NCBI GenBank assembly: GCA_020845695.1
Contig: JADLFG010000050.1
Coordinates: 1 to 8,611, forward strand
From: Thermoleophilia bacterium
Lineage (GTDB): Bacteria; Actinomycetota; Thermoleophilia; Gaiellales; Gaiellaceae
DNA length: 8,611 nt
Direction: 5' to 3'
Each line of letters opens with the position of its first letter. The stretch's first letter is position 1. The notes below the pieces were generated by a model. It searched no databases, had not been told where the DNA came from, and saw nothing but the letters and a program-made list of their open reading frames with translations. A program made the position numbers and the translations under genes. Of the stretch, positions 5,843 through 8,611 are shown piece by piece.

Positions 5843-6256
5843 GTGGCGGTCTTCTACGTCGATGCTTCGGCGCTCGTCAAGCTGGTCCGCGAAGAGCCGG
5901 AGAGCGGGGCCCTGCGGACGTTTCTCGCCGACGCCGACCTCGTCTCCTGCGAGCTGGCTCTCGCCGAGGTCCCTCGAGCGATCCGACGCGCCGCAGGGCA
6001 TGAGCCGGAGTTGCCGCTCGAGCTGCTGCTCGGGCGCGCGGGCGAGGTGGCGGACGCGCTCGGCCTGCTTCCGCTCGACCGGGCGCTCCTCCTCGCCGCC
6101 GGAGCGCACGCGGAGCCCGCGCTGCGAGCTCTCGACGCGATTCACGTCGCCGCCGCGGCCGCCCTCTCCCCGCTCGACGGGTTCGTGAGCTACGACGAGC
6201 GCCAGGCCGCGGCCGCACGGCTCGCTGGCCTCCGTACGCTGGCGCCGGGCGCCTGA
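5843..6256 (+). CDS. vapC: PIN-domain toxin, VapC-like ribonuclease
   Basis: This 137-residue protein has the usual VapC length and the PIN acidic tetrad: D7 (FYVDASALVKL), E42 (ELALAEVPRA), D98 (LDAIHVAAA) and D118 (FVSYDERQAAAA). S9 follows the first acid, as is common. Family members are Mg-dependent endoribonucleases that cut tRNA or rRNA and stop translation until neutralised. The cellular target cannot be read from the sequence. The GTG start lies one base after the antitoxin stop, so the two genes are translationally linked. All four acids are present, so the toxin is probably active. Its place beside the CRISPR adaptation operon may help hold the island in the chromosome by addiction (inference). 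Confidence 0.9.
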   Translation: MAVFYVDASALVKLVREEPESGALRTFLADADLVSCELALAEVPRAIRRAAGHEPELPLELLLGRAGEVADALGLLPLDRALLLAAGAHAEPALRALDAIHVAAAAALSPLDGFVSYDERQAAAARLAGLRTLAPGA

Positions 6257-6456
6257 CCGGCTCGCAACCGCTGACCTGGTTGGCGTGCCTCCACTCCGGT
6301 CGCACCTGAGCGATTCGGTGTTGTCCCGCCTAGCGCCGACGGCCCGCCAGGGCAGGCGAGACGCTTACGCCGGCAGGCCGGCTACGGCTTCCCACGGAAG
6401 GCCAGTCGCGAGGGCGGCGCGACGCGACGCGGCGTGGCTCCGTCCGGTGGGCGCGC

Positions 6457-6469
6457 TACAGTTTGGTCA
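6457..6469 (+). promoter_or_regulatory. putative leaderless promoter -10 element of the HNH gene
   Basis: TACAGT (6457-6462) fits TAnnnT and is followed by exactly six bases before ATG at 6469, so transcription would start at the start codon. The 200-base gap upstream (6257-6456) shows only a small inverted repeat, GCCGGC-AG-GCCGGC at 6369-6382, and no gene. Confidence 0.5.
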
Positions 6470-7803
6470 TGTTGTCTGAACTGCCAACGAGAGACAAGCA
6501 TGACGCGGCCGGGCTCTCCCTGGACGAGCTCGAGCATGAGCTGGCGTCGTGGGTCGCGCACCTTTCTGCCGGCATGTGCCGCTGGCTCGAGCTCGTTGCC
6601 GAGCTCGACGGTCGGGGCGCCTGGGCCGACTCGGGCCTCGGCTCGTGCGCCGAGTGGCTCGCCTGGCGCTGCGCGCTCGCTCCCAGGGCGGCGCGGGAGC
6701 ACGTTCGTGTCGCCCGCCGGCTTCCGGAGCTGCCGCTCATCCAGGCTGCGTTTTCCCGCGGTGAGCTCTCCTACGCGAAGGTGCGCGCGCTGACCCGGGT
6801 TGCCGAGCCCGGGTCGGAGGGGGAGCTGCTCGAGCTCGCGTTCGCGCTGACGGCGGCGCAGCTCGAGCGGGCGGTTCGCGCGTACCGGCGCGTGAGCGCG
6901 CAGGACGCGCGAGCGCTGCACGAGCGGGAGCAGCTGACCTGGTATTGGGACGAGGACGGCTCCCTGGTCGTGCGCGCCCGTCTTGCTCCCGAGGACGGAG
7001 CCCTGCTCCTGCGAGCGCTCGAGGCGTCACGCGAGCGGCTCTGGAGGGGCGGGACGGACGGCGAGCACGGTTCCGCGGAACCGCGGGAAGAGGATTCGGA
7101 GCACCGAGGGGAGGATGAGGGCGGTTCCGCGGAACCGCGGCCCCGGTCGGTGCGGCCGACGAACATCGAGGCCTTGGTCTCGATGGCGGACGCCGCGCTC
7201 GCGTCTGAGGGCGGCCGTCCGGGCGGCGAGCGCTACCAGGTCGTCGTGCACGTCGATGAGACAGTCCTCGGCGGGGGCGATGGCTGCGGCGCGGTGCTCG
7301 AAGGCGGCCCGGCGGTCGCGGCGGACACGGCGCGCAGGATCGCTTGCGACGCCTCCGTCACCCGAACGGCTCAGCGCCAGGGAGGACCGCCGAGCGTGGG
7401 GCGAAAGGCGCGTACGATCCCGCCTGCGCTGCGGCGGGCGCTCACGCTGCGCGATCGTGGCTGCCGCTTCCCCGGCTGTGAGAACCACCGCTTCGTCGAC
7501 GCCCACCACATCCATCACTGGGCCCGGGGCGGAGCGACGGTGCTCGACAACCTGGTCCTCCTCTGCCGGCGTCATCACCGGCTCGTCCACGAGGGCGGCT
7601 TCGGGGTCGACGCGCGAGGGCGCTTCTACGACGCCCGTGGCCGTCGGATCGCCCCGACCCCCGGGCCGCACCGGGGTTGCGCCGGCGAGCTCCTCGAACG
7701 CAACCAGGGCCTGACGATCACCGCCCGCACGTGCAAGAGCGGCGACGGGGATCCGCTCGACCTCGAGCTCGCGGTCGCAGCCCTCTGTCAGATCGCTGCC
7801 TGA
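6469..7803 (+). CDS. DUF222 / HNH endonuclease domain protein (13E12 repeat family)
   Basis: This 444-residue protein has a DUF222 region first (about 10-300). It contains LELVAELDGRGAW, the CAEWLAWRC segment and ALAPRAAREHVRVARRLPEL, which is typical of the large actinobacterial 13E12 family. A C-terminal HNH nuclease domain follows. Zinc ligands are probably C332, C337, C366 and H369 (CRFPGC ... LCRRHH). Catalytic residues are H346/H347 in DAHHIHH, N361 in VLDNLVLLC, and H370. These genes are multicopy in many actinobacteria, and their biological role is not settled; DNA cleavage is expected from the HNH fold. A charged linker (about 190-230) is interrupted by two GSAEPR units encoded by a repeated palindrome. 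The start is the leaderless ATG; a TTG at 6463 is less likely. The gene is complete and appears intact. Confidence 0.9.
   Translation: MLSELPTRDKHDAAGLSLDELEHELASWVAHLSAGMCRWLELVAELDGRGAWADSGLGSCAEWLAWRCALAPRAAREHVRVARRLPELPLIQAAFSRGELSYAKVRALTRVAEPGSEGELLELAFALTAAQLERAVRAYRRVSAQDARALHEREQLTWYWDEDGSLVVRARLAPEDGALLLRALEASRERLWRGGTDGEHGSAEPREEDSEHRGEDEGGSAEPRPRSVRPTNIEALVSMADAALASEGGRPGGERYQVVVHVDETVLGGGDGCGAVLEGGPAVAADTARRIACDASVTRTAQRQGGPPSVGRKARTIPPALRRALTLRDRGCRFPGCENHRFVDAHHIHHWARGGATVLDNLVLLCRRHHRLVHEGGFGVDARGRFYDARGRRIAPTPGPHRGCAGELLERNQGLTITARTCKSGDGDPLDLELAVAALCQIAA
7068..7086. repeat. palindromic 19-bp repeat, copy 1, inside the HNH gene
   Basis: CGGTTCCGCGGAACCGCGG contains the perfect 16-bp palindrome CGGTTCCGCGGAACCG and encodes GSAEPR in the linker of the HNH protein. 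An identical 19-bp copy begins 54 bases later (18 codons), so the frame is kept. Confidence 0.9.
7122..7140. repeat. palindromic 19-bp repeat, copy 2, inside the HNH gene
   Basis: This is an exact second copy of the 19-bp repeat at 7068. One more flanking base extends the palindrome here to 18 bp (GCGGTTCCGCGGAACCGC, 7121-7138). It again encodes GSAEPR in frame. The sequence between the copies is Glu/Asp-rich linker. Confidence 0.9.
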
Positions 7804-7964
7804 GCTCGTGAGACGCTTCGCGACCGTGAAGGAGCTTCGGAACGACTCCGCTGCGATCCTCCGCGAGAGGTTGTCCGGGATCTCGTAGAGGTTTGAGTGG
7901 CGGTTCTCCCGTCCCGTCCGTTGTCGCGGGCAGCGTTTCGGGCGAGTGAAGTCCATCCGAGATC

Positions 7965-7970
7965 AGGAGG
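7965..7970 (+). promoter_or_regulatory. Shine-Dalgarno site of the transposase fragment
   Basis: AGGAGG stands seven bases before ATG 7978 and picks that start over upstream in-frame codons. The rest of the gap from 7804 probably holds the left end of the insertion sequence. GAGGTT occurs twice there (7867 and 7888) near GTCCGGGATCTC, but no terminal inverted repeat can be proven without the right end. Confidence 0.6.
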
Positions 7971-7977
7971 AACCGCC

Positions 7978-8502
7978 ATGAGGAAGATATCCGGCCCGAC
8001 GGTCGTCACGACCGCGGCGGCCGCTGAGAGGGTGTTGCCGCCCCAGATCCAGGAGGCCCTCGGCGAGCTCGTCGGGGCGGCGAGGGAGGGGCTGCTCGCT
8101 TTGAGCGTCGGCGTTGGGCTCGGCGTGGTGCACGAGTTGATGGAGCTCGAGGTCGACGAGGTGGTCGGTGCGAAGGGCAAGCACAACCCGGAGCGCACGG
8201 CGAAGCGACACGGCCACGAGGACGGGTCGCTGACGCTCGGCGGGCGGCGCGTGCAGGTGCGCCGACCGCGGATCCGTTCGGCCGACGACAGGCGCGAGTT
8301 GCCGGTGGACACGTATGAGTACTTCGCCAGCCGCGACCCGCTGACCAGGGCGGTGATGGATCGGGTGCTCGCCGGCGTCTCGACGCGCCGTTTCGCCCGC
8401 GTCGGCGGGCCCGTCGGCGAGCAGGTCGAGCAGTCGGCCTCGGCGACGTCGAAGAGATCGGTCTCGGAGATGTTCGTCGAGCGCTTGAGCGCGACGGTCT
8501 GA
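7978..8502 (+). pseudogene. truncated IS256-family (mutator-type) transposase, N-terminal part
   Basis: The open frame gives 174 residues resembling the N-terminus of actinobacterial IS256-family transposases. It has PPQIQEALGELVGAAREGLL (21-40), HELMELEVDEVVG, and KHNPERTAKRHGHEDGSLTL with GGRRVQVRRPRIRS. It continues with YEYFASRDPLTRAVMDRVLAGVSTRRF and ends near TSKRSVSEMFVERLSATV. Full-length family members have about 400 residues and carry the DDE catalytic triad in the part missing here, so the product cannot transpose by itself. The stop TGA (8500-8502) coincides with the first base triplet of a TGAnTTGGCCCCGC repeat. This suggests a second insertion sequence cut the gene and supplied the stop. 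The remainder of the transposase could lie beyond the window. A strong Shine-Dalgarno site precedes the start. Confidence 0.82.
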
Positions 8503-8611
8503 GTTGGCCCCGCTACGACGGCTTGATTTGGCCCCGCCCTCGTCCGATGGCAGGTCGACCTTCCGAGCTTCAACGAGCTCGGAGGGGAGGCCGCGGAAGG
8601 GATGGGATCGA
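8500..8611. mobile_element. possible terminus of a second insertion sequence (IS21-like end repeats)
   Basis: TGAGTTGGCCCCGC (8500-8513) and TGATTTGGCCCCGC (8524-8537) differ at one of 14 bases and are 24 bp apart. Multiple short direct repeats just inside a TG terminus are typical of IS21-family ends; this is an inference, since no transposase is visible. An ATG at 8547 opens a frame to the window edge (MAGRPSELQRARR...), which I cannot identify. The repeats begin exactly where the IS256 transposase frame stops. Confidence 0.4.

Noticed and set aside
6257..6456. A small gene or RNA in the gap before the HNH gene
   Set aside because: Only a 6-bp inverted repeat (6369-6382) and no coding signal or tRNA-like fold were seen.

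Overview
The window is very GC-rich (visibly about 70% or more). Several of its genes appear to start leaderless behind a TAnnnT hexamer, and it carries a DUF222/HNH (13E12-type) gene. Together these suggest an actinobacterial chromosome, possibly a deep lineage such as Thermoleophilia; that placement is an inference from style only.

Layout. (1) 166-2289 (+): a large GHKL-fold ATPase of unrecognised family, preceded by a C-rich stretch (1-120). (2) 2415-2780 (+): a small VOC/glyoxalase-fold protein with its own Shine-Dalgarno. (3) 2875-5517: a compact CRISPR adaptation locus on the minus strand. In transcriptional order it has a cas4-cas1 fusion, cas2 (stop/start overlap TGATG), a hairpin just after cas2, a leader of about 150 bp, an array of six identical 36-bp repeats with five 38-39 bp spacers, and a 16-bp-stem hairpin touching the last repeat. 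No cas3, cas5, cas6, cas7, cas8, cas10, cas9 or cas12 gene lies in the window. (4) 5569-6256 (+): a Phd/YefM-type antitoxin and a PIN-domain (VapC-like) toxin, divergent from cas4-cas1 across only 51 bp. (5) 6469-7803 (+): a DUF222-HNH nuclease-like gene carrying two copies of a 19-bp palindromic repeat within its reading frame. (6) 7978-8502 (+): the N-terminal part of an IS256-family transposase. It stops where a pair of TGAnTTGGCCCCGC direct repeats begins, which looks like the end of a second insertion sequence.

How it fits together. Cas4-Cas1 and Cas2 would select, trim and integrate spacers at the leader end of the array (the cas2-proximal side, about position 3316). The crRNA would need processing and effector proteins encoded outside the window. 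The toxin-antitoxin pair sits where an interference operon might be expected, and mobile-element debris lies on the right. The region therefore reads as an accessory/defence island with either a detached adaptation module or an interference operon elsewhere. The ATPase at the left is the least explained gene. It has the full set of GHKL ATP-binding motifs but no recognisable family name, so it is the best candidate for undescribed biology.
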